A DNA stretch of 64,000 nucleotides from assembly GCF_039532215.1 (NCBI RefSeq), contig NZ_BAAARN010000005.1:408422-472421 (forward strand). Direction: 5' to 3'. Below are positions 1 to 7,961 of the stretch, one piece after another. The DNA comes from Pedococcus aerophilus. Its GTDB lineage: Bacteria > Actinomycetota > Actinomycetes > Actinomycetales > Dermatophilaceae. The position numbers and the translations under genes were made by a program. How positions within the stretch are numbered: position 1 is the first letter of the stretch; each line of letters starts with the position of its first letter. The notes below the pieces were generated by a model. The model was not told the origin of the DNA. It did no database searches and saw only the letters and a list, made by a program, of their open reading frames with translations.

Positions 1-507
1 GTCGACGAGGCGTATGCCGCCGAGGTCGCCGACCGCTTCCACGCCGAGCACCGCGCGCTGTACGGCTACGACTTCCGGCACGACCCGACCCAGCAGGTCG
101 AGTGGGTCAACCTGCGGGTGACCGGTGTCGGCCCGATCACCCGCCCCGAGCTGCGCGACCTGCCCACTCGCCAGTCCCACGGTGACTCCGACTCCCCCAC
201 CACCACCGAGTCTTTGAGGGATCCGACGTGTCCTGGCACGTCGGATCCCTCAAAGACTGCCGGTCGCAGGGCGGTCTGCTTCGACGCCGACGAGGGGCCG
301 GTCGACACCCCGGTCTACTGGCGTCCCGACCTGCGCGCCGGCGACACCTTCGACGGCCCGGCGATCGTCGAGGAGTTCGGGTCCACCGTCCCCGTGCACC
401 CCGGGTTCACCGTCCGCGTCGACACCATCGGCAACCTCGTCATCACCCGTGCGGGCGCCGCCCCAGCCGACACCGCCGACCCCACACCCACCGGAGGCGA
501 CCGATGA
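1..507 (+). CDS. hyuA: Hydantoinase/oxoprolinase subunit A, C-terminal part (5' end outside window)
   Basis: This is the last 168 residues of an N-methylhydantoinase A/5-oxoprolinase alpha-type subunit, an ATP-dependent ring-opening amidohydrolase that works with HyuB. The reading frame is open from base 1. Family features are the VDTPVYWRPDLRAGD stretch and the GPAIVEEFGSTVPVHPG motif near the C-terminus. The stop overlaps the ATG of hyuB by 4 nt (ATGA), so the two are translationally coupled. Oddity: between LRDLP and GRRAVCF the linker is about 20-25 residues longer than I expect for the family. It is rich in Ser/Thr/Pro, and its DNA contains a 22-bp perfect inverted repeat that keeps the frame. 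The substrate cannot be read from the sequence. Confidence 0.85.
   Translation, partial: VDEAYAAEVADRFHAEHRALYGYDFRHDPTQQVEWVNLRVTGVGPITRPELRDLPTRQSHGDSDSPTTTESLRDPTCPGTSDPSKTAGRRAVCFDADEGPVDTPVYWRPDLRAGDTFDGPAIVEEFGSTVPVHPGFTVRVDTIGNLVITRAGAAPADTADPTPTGGDR
209..258. repeat. 22-bp perfect inverted repeat inside hyuA
   Basis: Bases 209-230 are the exact reverse complement of 237-258, with a 6-nt loop TCCTGG. The element lies inside the hyuA frame and is translated without a stop. The coded residues (around ESLRDPTCPGTSDPSKT) do not look like the surrounding family sequence. It has no T-tract and sits mid-gene, so it is unlikely to be a terminator. It looks like an inserted palindromic element. 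Confidence 0.9.
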
Positions 508-2441
508 ACCCCGCTGGCCTGCCCACGGCATACGAGCACGGCGGACGGCTCACTCCGCTTGGGCGCACCGTCGACCCGATCCTGGTCGAGATCGTCCAAG
601 GCACCCTGGCGAGCGTCGAGTTGGAGGTGGAGACCGCCATCGCGCGCACCAGCCGCTCCCCCATGATCCGCGACGCCCACGACTTCCGCGCCGGCATCCA
701 CGACCGGCAGCTGCGCAAGCTCACCGGGCGCTCGTACTCCGCGCTGGTGCACCCGATCGTCCGCGACTTCCCGTTGGCCGAGATGGCCGAGGGGGACGTC
801 TTCTTCCACAACGACGTCTACGAGTCCGAAGGTGGGATCGGGCACCTGCCCGACCTCTGCGTCACGGTGCCGGTCTTCGCCGACGGCGAGGTGGTGGCGT
901 TCGTCCAGGCGTTCGGGCACCACGACGACATCGGCGGCGCCGTGCCGGGATCGATGCCGAGCAATGCCACGAGCGTGCACGAGGAGGGCCTTGCCGTTCC
1001 GCCGATCAAGCTGTGGGACAAGGGAATCCCCAACAAGGCAGCCCTGCGCATCATGACCCGCAACTCGCGGATGCCTGACTCGCTGGCCGCCGACCTCGAC
1101 GCCGAGTGCTCTGCCTGCTTGATGGGGGCGAGGCGTCTCGGTGAGCTGTTCGCGCGCTACGGCCGGGCCGACATCGAGGCCGCATTCGACGCGATCCTCG
1201 ACGCCACGACCGAGACCTACCGCCGCGAGATCCTCTCCAAGATCCCCGACGGCACGTACGTCTGGGAGGACTACGCCGAGCACGACGGTGTCGACGAGCC
1301 GATGCTCCACACGCAGCGGATCACGCTGACCAAGGTGAGCGACGCTCCGGCCGATCCCGAGAACGGTCGTCCCGCCGGCCCCCGCCTCATCATCGACTTC
1401 ACCGGCACCGCGCCCCAGGCCAAGGGCCCGATCAACCACTGCGGCGACTACGTCGGCGGCAACTTCCTCAAGAAGTGGCTCGCCCCGATCCTGCGCAACC
1501 TGGCCGACACCCCGGAGCGGATGGCCGAGCTCGACGTCAACGAGGGGGTCGTGCCGCTCATCGAGATGCGCTTCCCCGACAAGGGAACGCTGCTCACCCC
1601 GATCTTCCCCGCGCCCACCAACGCCCGGACCTTCGTCATCCTGCGGCTGCTCGGCGTCCTCGCCGGCGTCGTGGCCAAGGCCGTGGACGGCAAGATGCCC
1701 GCCGACCAGGAGACGATCCGCTACACCGGCGTCTACGGCAAGGACCGCGACGGCAACGACTACCTCATGCGCGAGGTCCTCGGTGGCGGCTCGGGCGGCC
1801 GTTACTACGCCGACGGCGAGGACACGATCCACGTCGTGCCGGACTCGCGGAACCTGCCGACCGAGTTCACCGAGAGCCGCTTTCCCTTCATCGTCGAACG
1901 CCTCGGCCTCGCCGTCGACTCCGGCGGCGCAGGGCGCTACCGCGGCGGGCTGGGATACGAGAAGCAGATCCGGATGCTCAAGGACGCCCACTTCATGTCC
2001 ATCGCCGACCGCTCGATCCTCGCCTGCTGGGGGGTCAAGGGCGGCAAGGCCGGTATGTCGTTCAACGTCACCATCGATCCGGGCGGACCGGACGAGCGCG
2101 AGGTCGACGCCCTTGCCGACGCCGAGCCGATCAGGGCCGGTCAGGTGGTGCGCATCCGCACCACCGGTGGTGGCGGGTGGGGCGACCCGCTGGACCGTCC
2201 CTACGACGACGTCGAGCGCGACCTGCGCTGGGGCAAGGTGTCGTTCGAGGGAGCGCGCCGCGACTACGGCGTCGTCGCCACGGGGTCCAAGGACGCGCCG
2301 GTCGTCGACGTCGCGGCCTCCGACGCCCTGCGCTCCGAGCACCGGTCGGCGCTTCCGGAGAAGGCGGCCTTCTTCGACCGCGGGCCCGGCTACGCCCGCC
2401 TGGCCGAGGGACGGACGACCGCCGAGGTCGACTGGCTCTGA
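504..2441 (+). CDS. hyuB: Hydantoinase/oxoprolinase subunit B
   Basis: This 645-residue protein is a HyuB-type subunit that acts with HyuA in ATP-dependent opening of a hydantoin, oxoproline or similar ring. The N-terminus has DPILVEIVQGTLASVELE, followed by the FFHNDVYESEGGIGHLPD region, HHDDIGG and, near the C-terminus, TTGGGGWGDPLDRP, all usual for this family. The ATG at 504 follows GGAGG and overlaps the hyuA stop, which fixes the start. The length is slightly above the common 570-600 residues. No transporter or regulator gene lies beside it in the window, so the substrate remains open. Confidence 0.9.
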   Translation: MNPAGLPTAYEHGGRLTPLGRTVDPILVEIVQGTLASVELEVETAIARTSRSPMIRDAHDFRAGIHDRQLRKLTGRSYSALVHPIVRDFPLAEMAEGDVFFHNDVYESEGGIGHLPDLCVTVPVFADGEVVAFVQAFGHHDDIGGAVPGSMPSNATSVHEEGLAVPPIKLWDKGIPNKAALRIMTRNSRMPDSLAADLDAECSACLMGARRLGELFARYGRADIEAAFDAILDATTETYRREILSKIPDGTYVWEDYAEHDGVDEPMLHTQRITLTKVSDAPADPENGRPAGPRLIIDFTGTAPQAKGPINHCGDYVGGNFLKKWLAPILRNLADTPERMAELDVNEGVVPLIEMRFPDKGTLLTPIFPAPTNARTFVILRLLGVLAGVVAKAVDGKMPADQETIRYTGVYGKDRDGNDYLMREVLGGGSGGRYYADGEDTIHVVPDSRNLPTEFTESRFPFIVERLGLAVDSGGAGRYRGGLGYEKQIRMLKDAHFMSIADRSILACWGVKGGKAGMSFNVTIDPGGPDEREVDALADAEPIRAGQVVRIRTTGGGGWGDPLDRPYDDVERDLRWGKVSFEGARRDYGVVATGSKDAPVVDVAASDALRSEHRSALPEKAAFFDRGPGYARLAEGRTTAEVDWL

Positions 2442-2442
2442 C

Positions 2443-2452
2443 GCGCCATACC
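2443..2452 (-). repeat. Copy of recurrent 10-mer GGTATGGCGC
   Basis: GCGCCATACC starts two bases after the hyuB stop codon. The same 10-mer (either strand) is found at 8202, 19606, 37976, 38185, 41256, 41271, 44564 and 61810, mostly just outside coding regions. Confidence 0.8.
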
Positions 2453-2535
2453 GTCGGCGGTGCTGAGGATTCCGGCTCGCCCCGGTGAAGGGCATCCCGA
2501 TGGTTCTGCTGCCGGGGTCGCCGCCCGCGTCCACC

Positions 2536-2991
2536 TCAACCTGCTGAGAGCGGACCGATCTGCTCGGTGAGGGAGACGACGATGCCCTCCGGTCCGCGCA
2601 CGTAGGCCATCAACCACGTGTCCTCGTGGCGTCCCACTCCGCCGACGAGGCCGTACCCCTCACCGGCCAAGCGGTCCACGGTCGACTGCAGGTCGTGGAC
2701 GACGAAGCAGACGTTGCGCAGGCCGAGTTCGTTGGCCATGGCGTTTGGTGAACCGGGGATGAGCTCCGGACGCACGAAGGTGGCCAGCTCCAGGGCCGTG
2801 CCACCACCCGGCGGCCGCAGCATGGCAATCTCCGTCCGAGAGTCGGGGATGCCGCAGACGGTGTCGAGGAACTCGCCCTCGACGAACGTACGTCCCTCGA
2901 GCTCGAGTCCGAGCCCGACGAAGAAGTCCACGGCGGCGTCGAGGTCAGCGACGGTGACGCCGACGTGGTCGAAGCTCTTGATCTGGGTCAT
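2536..2991 (-). CDS. VOC (glyoxalase/dioxygenase) superfamily protein
   Basis: This 151-residue protein has the vicinal-oxygen-chelate fold signature: a start such as IKSFDHVGVTVADLDAAVDFF and a second half with LRNVCFVVHDLQ and a late EGIVVSLTEQ. Metal ligands would be His at the first beta strand and Glu at the C-terminal strand. The start at 2991 is chosen because GGAGG lies 9 nt upstream; an ATG three codons earlier directly abuts the GGAGG. It diverges from the aminotransferase gene. VOC proteins cover lyases, epimerases and dioxygenases, so no reaction can be named. Confidence 0.75.
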   Translation of the reverse strand: MTQIKSFDHVGVTVADLDAAVDFFVGLGLELEGRTFVEGEFLDTVCGIPDSRTEIAMLRPPGGGTALELATFVRPELIPGSPNAMANELGLRNVCFVVHDLQSTVDRLAGEGYGLVGGVGRHEDTWLMAYVRGPEGIVVSLTEQIGPLSAG

Positions 2992-3119
2992 GACGGTCAT
3001 CCTCCAACAGATCAGTCCTGCAGCGGCCGGGCAGCCCTGCACCTCTTGGACGGAGCGGACACCCCGTGTTCGACATCTCTGCGGCCGCGCTCTCGCGCCC
3101 GGTGTGGCAACCTGCTGAG

Positions 3120-4244
3120 GTGACCACGCTGCCCCGCCCCGAGATCGACCCCGACGGCCTGCTCGAGTACTCGGTGGTCTTCACCGACCGCTCGCTCAAC
3201 CACATGTCGAAGCGCTTCGTCGGCGTGATGCAGGACATCATCGACGTCCTGCGCACGACCTACTCGGCCCACACGGTCGCGGTCGTCCCGGGAGGTGGCA
3301 CGTACGCGATGGAAGCCGTCGCCCGACAGCTCGCCACCGATCAGCAGTGCCTCGTCGTGCGCAACGGCCTGTTCTCCTTCCGCTGGTCCCAGATCCTCGA
3401 CGCCGGATCGGTCGCCTCCGCGACGACCGTGTGCCGCGCACGTCCGGCGTCGGACGAGCCGCAGGCTCCTTGGTCGCCGGCACCGGTCGCCGAGGTGATC
3501 GAGGCCATCGAGCGGGACCGGCCCCAGGTCGTGTTCGCCGCGCACGTCGAGACGGCTGCCGGGATCCTCCTGCCCGACGACTACGTTCGCGCGATCGCCG
3601 ACGCGACGCACGCGGTCGGTGGGCTCTTCGTCCTCGACTGCATCGCCTCCGGAGCCCTGTGGGCGGACATGACCGACCTGCACGTCGACGTGCTGATCAG
3701 CGCACCCCAGAAGGGCTGGAGCGGATCGCCGTGCGCGGGCTTCGTCATGTTGTCGGAGTCCGGGCGCGAGCGCGTGATGGAGACGGCGTCGACGAGCTTC
3801 GCGGTCGACCTCCAGAAGTGGCTGACGATCACGGAGGCGTACACGCATGGCCAGACGCCGTACCACGCGACGATGCCCACCGACTCTCTCGCTCGGGACG
3901 CGGCGATCATGCTCGAGACCCGTTCGCTCGGGCTCGACGTCCTCAGGCAGGCCCAGGTGGCACTGGGTGGCAAGGTGCGGTCACTGCTGGCCGAGCGCGG
4001 TTTCGCCTCGGTCGCTGCCGACGGCTTTGCCGCGTCGAGCGTCGTGGTGTCGTTCACCGACGACCCGGAGATCAAGAGCGGGGCGAAGTTCAAGCCCGGT
4101 GGCATGCAGGTCGCCGCCGGGGTCCCCCTGATGTGCGGGGAACGCGACGACTTCTCGACGTTCCGGCTCGGGCTCTTCGGGCTCGACAAGCTCACCGACG
4201 TCGACGGGACCGTGCAGCGGCTGGCCGAACACCTGAGCCGTTGA
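3120..4244 (+). CDS. Class V PLP-dependent aminotransferase
   Basis: This 374-residue fold-type I aminotransferase resembles the alanine-glyoxylate/serine aminotransferase group. The PLP Schiff-base lysine is K198 in SAPQKGWSG; the Asp that binds the pyridine nitrogen is D173 in FVLDCIAS; the early glycine turn is VVPGGGTYAMEA. A GTG at 3066 is also in frame, but family similarity begins at PRPEIDPDGLLEY, so GTG 3120 is preferred. The MBL hydrolase follows after 7 nt, suggesting one transcript. The amino donor and acceptor are not evident. Confidence 0.8.
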   Translation: MTTLPRPEIDPDGLLEYSVVFTDRSLNHMSKRFVGVMQDIIDVLRTTYSAHTVAVVPGGGTYAMEAVARQLATDQQCLVVRNGLFSFRWSQILDAGSVASATTVCRARPASDEPQAPWSPAPVAEVIEAIERDRPQVVFAAHVETAAGILLPDDYVRAIADATHAVGGLFVLDCIASGALWADMTDLHVDVLISAPQKGWSGSPCAGFVMLSESGRERVMETASTSFAVDLQKWLTITEAYTHGQTPYHATMPTDSLARDAAIMLETRSLGLDVLRQAQVALGGKVRSLLAERGFASVAADGFAASSVVVSFTDDPEIKSGAKFKPGGMQVAAGVPLMCGERDDFSTFRLGLFGLDKLTDVDGTVQRLAEHLSR

Positions 4245-4251
4245 CCGAGCC

Positions 4252-4896
4252 ATGACCACCCACTCGGGCCCGGCCACGGTCACGGTCACGCCGATCCTGG
4301 TGGCCGAGCTGCTCGTCGAGGGCGGCCGCATGCCGGTCTACGTCCACGTCATCGACCACCCCGAGGGCCGCGTCCTCGTCGACACCGGTCTGACGCAGAC
4401 GCACCCCGCGGTGGCTGACATGGACCCGCGCGTGTTCCCGCTGGACACGCAGCCCGCCCTGGATCTCTCCGGGATCGACGTCGTCGTCAACACGCACCTT
4501 CACTTCGACCACTGCGGCGGCAACCACCTCTTTCCCGGGCTGCCCATCTACGTCCAGCGCCAAGAGCTCGAGGACGCTCGTACCCAAGACGACTACACGA
4601 TCAGCGAGTGGGTCGACGCGCCTGGCGTCACGTACGTCCCCGTGGACGGGACGCACGAGCTGTACCCCGGGGTCCGGTTGCTTCCCACGCCGGGACACAC
4701 CCGCGGCTCCCAGGTCGTCGTCGTGGAGGCGGACGGACGTCGGATCGTGGTCGCCGGTGACACCGCGGTCTTCTTCGACGAGCTCGACCACCCGCGCACC
4801 GAGGGCCAACGCGCCGTGTGCGCCCTCGACCCCACCGACGTGTGGCTCTCGCACGAGCACCAGGCGTGGCACCCGTCGTCCGAGGCGAGGGGCTGA
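4252..4896 (+). CDS. MBL-fold metallo-hydrolase (lactonase-like)
   Basis: The 214-residue protein has the metallo-beta-lactamase signature THLHFDHCGG (H82, H84, D86, H87), a later TPGHTRGS histidine, VAGDTAVF aspartate and a C-terminal LSHEHQAW histidine, so it should bind two metal ions, probably zinc. The layout is like N-acyl-homoserine lactonases and other small lactone hydrolases, but these motifs are shared by many MBL hydrolases. It starts 7 nt after the aminotransferase stop and is probably cotranscribed with it. Confidence 0.8.
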   Translation: MTTHSGPATVTVTPILVAELLVEGGRMPVYVHVIDHPEGRVLVDTGLTQTHPAVADMDPRVFPLDTQPALDLSGIDVVVNTHLHFDHCGGNHLFPGLPIYVQRQELEDARTQDDYTISEWVDAPGVTYVPVDGTHELYPGVRLLPTPGHTRGSQVVVVEADGRRIVVAGDTAVFFDELDHPRTEGQRAVCALDPTDVWLSHEHQAWHPSSEARG

Positions 4897-4946
4897 CCGC
4901 ACCCATCCTGTCGCCGTCGAACGGCCCGGCCAACGAGGGCAGTGGC

Positions 4947-4952
4947 TACATT
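4947..4952 (+). promoter_or_regulatory. Leaderless -10 element (TACATT)
   Basis: TACATT ends 6 nt before the ATG at 4959, with no ribosome binding site between, the usual spacing for a leaderless transcript. Confidence 0.55.
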
Positions 4953-4958
4953 GACCGG

Positions 4959-5588
4959 ATGACTGAGGTGGATGAGGGGACCCTCTCCGCGACCGGCCAG
5001 TCCTTCACCTGGCTGCCTGCCAACCAGGCGAGCGCGCAGGACGTCGAGGCGGTGTTCGCCACGGGCGGCGCGCACAAGTGTCGCTGCCAGGCGATGAAGG
5101 TACCCGGCTGGATCTGGCGCGACACGACGCAGGAGCAGCGGGACGTGGCGCTGGTCGAGCAGACCGCCTGCGGAATCGACGGTCCGACGTCGGGGCTGAT
5201 CGGCTACGTGGACGGCGAGGCGGCCGGTTGGGTCGCCATCGAACCGCGGGAGAACTACCCCCGTCTGTGGAGCCGCAAGCAGCCGTGGATGCGGATGGAC
5301 CCCGAGCTCGAAGGTGTCTGGTCGGTCACCTGCTTCGTCGTGCGCAAGGGTTTCCGCCGTTCAGGTCTCACCTACGAGCTCGCCGCAGCCACGATCGAGT
5401 ACGGCGAACAGGTCGGCGCCCACATCCTGGAGGGCTACCCGATCGAACCACCGCCGGGCAAGACCGTGATCTGGGACGAGGCCTCCGTCGGACTGCTCCA
5501 GGTCTTCCTCGAAGCCGGTTACGAGGTCGCGGCCTCCCCCACCCTGCGCCGACGCGTCGTGCGACGGCAGCTGCACACGCGTCAATGA
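4959..5588 (+). CDS. GNAT-type N-acetyltransferase
   Basis: This is a 209-residue protein with the GNAT layout: a core beta sheet around GYVDGEAAGWVAIEPRENYP, then the motif-A-like region VWSVTCFVVRKGFRRSGLTYEL, where the acetyl-CoA pyrophosphate loop is R-x-x-G-x-(S/T)-like. A Cys-rich N-terminal segment (GGAHKCRCQAMKVPGW) is unusual and could bind a metal or act in substrate recognition. The ATG at 4959 is preferred because a TACATT hexamer lies 6 nt upstream. Substrate unknown. Confidence 0.7.
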   Translation: MTEVDEGTLSATGQSFTWLPANQASAQDVEAVFATGGAHKCRCQAMKVPGWIWRDTTQEQRDVALVEQTACGIDGPTSGLIGYVDGEAAGWVAIEPRENYPRLWSRKQPWMRMDPELEGVWSVTCFVVRKGFRRSGLTYELAAATIEYGEQVGAHILEGYPIEPPPGKTVIWDEASVGLLQVFLEAGYEVAASPTLRRRVVRRQLHTRQ

Positions 5589-5613
5589 CCGTCGCCCCGG
5601 GACACCGCCCTGT

Positions 5614-5619
5614 CAGGAT
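5614..5619 (+). promoter_or_regulatory. Leaderless -10 element (CAGGAT)
   Basis: CAGGAT ends 6 nt before the GTG at 5626; the same hexamer precedes the starts at 49874 and 58233. Confidence 0.45.
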
Positions 5620-5625
5620 GCAGGG

Positions 5626-6795
5626 GTGAGCGCACCCCTTCAGGACATCACCGTCATCGACCTGTCCCGAGCCCTGGCCGGCCCGCACGCGGGAATGATG
5701 TTGGGAGACATGGGAGCCCGTGTCATCAAGGTGGAGACTCCCGGCACGGGCGATGAGTCGCGCGGCTGGGGACCACCGTTCGTCGGCCCCGAGGACGACC
5801 CGATCTCGACGTACTTCCTCTCCTGCAACCGCAACAAGGAGTCGCTCACCCTCGACCTCAAGTCCGACGACGGACGCGACGTCCTCACCCGCCTGGTGCG
5901 CCACAGCGACGTCCTCATCGAGAACTTTCGTCCCGGCGTCCTGGACCGCCTCGGCTTCACGGTCGAACGCCTCCACGAGCTCAACCCCCGCCTCGTCGTG
6001 CTGTCCATCAGCGGCTTCGGCCACGACGGACCCCAGGGCGGCCGCGCGGGATACGACCAGATCGCCCAGGGCGAGGCGGGCCTGATGTCGCTCACCGGAC
6101 AGGACCCCCGCTCCCCCATGCGCGTCGGCGTCCCGATCGGTGACCTGCTCGCCGGCATGTATGGCGCGTACGGAGTCGTCGCCGCCCTCCACGAACGTGC
6201 GACGACCGGGCGCGGCCGGCTGGTGCGCACCTCCCTGCTCGCGGCGATCGTCGGCGTGCACGCGTTCCAGGGAACGCGGTACACGGTGGCGCACGAGGTC
6301 GGTCACGGGCAGGGCAACCACCACCCGTCGATCTGTCCCTACGGCTTGTTCGAGTGCGCCGACGGGATGATCCAGATCGCCTGCGGCAGCCAGGCGCTGT
6401 GGGTGAAGCTCGCGACGGCGTTCGGGATCGACCCGGTCGCCCCCGGACTCGCCACCAACCGTGAGCGGGTCGCCCGCCGCGACGAGGTGACGCAGATCCT
6501 CAACGACGCCTTCGCCGACATCGGCCTGACCGACCTGCTCGCCCGCCTCGACGAGATCGGCGTCCCGGCCGGAGAGGTCCGGAGCATCGACCGCGTGTAC
6601 GACTGGGACCAGACCCGGTCGCAGGGCCTGGTCCTCGATGTCGACCACCCGGTGCTGGGGTCGATCGAGATCCCCGGGCCGCCGATCCGCTTCGACGACA
6701 ACGCCTTTGCCGGCGGTCGTGAGGTGCACGACGCCCCACCTGCCCTCGGGCAGCACAACGAGTCCATCCGAAAGTGGCTCGACGAGCTGGACTGA
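5626..6795 (+). CDS. Class III CoA-transferase (CaiB/BaiF family)
   Basis: The 389-residue protein is a family III acyl-CoA:carboxylate CoA-transferase. The N-terminus has the typical ITVIDLSRALAGPHAGMML followed by DMGARVIKVE, then SCNRNKESLTLDL and the DVLIENFRPGVLDRLG segment found in formyl-CoA and carnitine CoA-transferases. Enzymes of this family use an aspartyl-CoA thioester intermediate. GTG 5626 is supported by a CAGGAT hexamer 6 nt upstream. No acyl-CoA dehydrogenase or hydratase is adjacent, so the acid it activates is unknown. Confidence 0.85.
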   Translation: MSAPLQDITVIDLSRALAGPHAGMMLGDMGARVIKVETPGTGDESRGWGPPFVGPEDDPISTYFLSCNRNKESLTLDLKSDDGRDVLTRLVRHSDVLIENFRPGVLDRLGFTVERLHELNPRLVVLSISGFGHDGPQGGRAGYDQIAQGEAGLMSLTGQDPRSPMRVGVPIGDLLAGMYGAYGVVAALHERATTGRGRLVRTSLLAAIVGVHAFQGTRYTVAHEVGHGQGNHHPSICPYGLFECADGMIQIACGSQALWVKLATAFGIDPVAPGLATNRERVARRDEVTQILNDAFADIGLTDLLARLDEIGVPAGEVRSIDRVYDWDQTRSQGLVLDVDHPVLGSIEIPGPPIRFDDNAFAGGREVHDAPPALGQHNESIRKWLDELD

Positions 6796-6873
6796 CGCGC
6801 CATGCTCCCGCCACAGGGCTGCACGCCTCGTGGCGCCACCTGTCCTGCTTCTCGCTGACGAGCGATCGGAGCC

Positions 6874-7881
6874 TCAGGACTCGAGGTACCGCTCGTGCCA
6901 CCCGGCGGTCACGCCCTCCGCGACCTCGTCGAGGGACGGCGCCTGCCGCCAGGGCTGTCCGTGCGCCCGCAGGATCGCGAGACACTCGTCCAGTCGGGAC
7001 TGGCAGCGCGCCACCGCCTCGACGCGCTCGCTCTCGGGGACGCCGACGGACCCGGTCCAGATGGCCCGCCCGGCCATGAAGCCGCACGCACCTGCCTCGG
7101 CGACGATGGCCAGCTGTCGGCGGAACACGTCATACGTCCCCGAGCCGGACAGCATCACCCACGGCGTCCCGGCGCACGCGGCGTCGATGGCCCGTGCGGC
7201 ATCGACCGCGGCGGCCTCCGAGCCGTCCACCAGGTCACCGGGGAACTCGGACTTCAGGACGTCGATCCCCAGGCCCACGAACTCTCCGGCCGCCCCGACC
7301 AACGTCTCCTGGCGCTCGGCGCGCGCAGCCTCGCTCGTCGGGTCCTGGCCCTCGGCGGGGTACCAGAGCGGCTCGACCACCAAGGGGATCTGGTGGCGGT
7401 CGCAGTCTGCGACGAGGCCCTCGACGAGCCGACGGTTGTCGTCGGCGTCGGCAGCGTCGGGACGCCACCAGACGACCATCTTCACGGCGTCCGCACCGAG
7501 GGTCTTGATCTTCTCGACGGTCCACTGCTCGCGCAGCGCGGTCTGCGTCCCGAAGCCGCCGTCGGGCTGGTAGCTGAGCGCCTCGATGCCGGTGATGATC
7601 CCCGTGCTGGCCGGGATCATCCCGGTGACGATGCCCTGCGACAGGGACCAGAGCGGGTCCACGAGGAAGGCGCTCGCGTGGGGGGCGAGCTCGGCGATGA
7701 GCTCCAGCTTGCTGCGCGTGGCCTCGGCGGACGTGACCCGGCGCCAGTCCGGGTCGATCATCGCCAGGTAGTTCTCGGGGTGGTCGATGGCAAGCGTCGC
7801 GATGTACCCGTCCGCGGTGGAGATCCGCGTCATCGACCGCAGCTTGCCGAGGCTCTGGGGACCGCTCAACCAGTGAGTCAT
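6874..7881 (-). CDS. LacD/DeoC-type class I aldolase (tagatose-bisphosphate aldolase-like)
   Basis: The 335-residue protein matches class I LacD-type TIM-barrel aldolases. AIDHPENY (D33) opens the first strand, AVKMVVWWRP (K134) is the usual second lysine region, and DVLKSEFPG carries the likely Schiff-base lysine K210. Related enzymes cleave tagatose 1,6-bisphosphate or 6-deoxy-6-sulfofructose 1-phosphate. The start at 7881 is fixed by a TAGGTT hexamer 7 nt upstream. It diverges from a PfkB kinase, which could supply its sugar-phosphate substrate. Which sugar is used cannot be decided here. Confidence 0.75.
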   Translation of the reverse strand: MTHWLSGPQSLGKLRSMTRISTADGYIATLAIDHPENYLAMIDPDWRRVTSAEATRSKLELIAELAPHASAFLVDPLWSLSQGIVTGMIPASTGIITGIEALSYQPDGGFGTQTALREQWTVEKIKTLGADAVKMVVWWRPDAADADDNRRLVEGLVADCDRHQIPLVVEPLWYPAEGQDPTSEAARAERQETLVGAAGEFVGLGIDVLKSEFPGDLVDGSEAAAVDAARAIDAACAGTPWVMLSGSGTYDVFRRQLAIVAEAGACGFMAGRAIWTGSVGVPESERVEAVARCQSRLDECLAILRAHGQPWRQAPSLDEVAEGVTAGWHERYLES

Positions 7882-7888
7882 GCACCCC

Positions 7889-7894
7889 AACCTA
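7889..7894 (-). promoter_or_regulatory. Leaderless -10 element (TAGGTT) for the aldolase
   Basis: On the minus strand TAGGTT ends 7 nt before the ATG at 7881. Confidence 0.6.
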
Positions 7895-7961
7895 GTGACA
7901 TCGTCGAGAGGTCGGGCCACGATGGGGCCTTCGTGTCAGGTCGAGCTGTGGGGAGGGCGCC

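Noticed and set aside
315-2534. Long minus-strand frame opposite hyuA/hyuB
   Set aside because: It is the antisense shadow of a high-GC gene: low-complexity Gly/Val/Asp/Arg content, no domain, and complete overlap with a well-supported HyuB.
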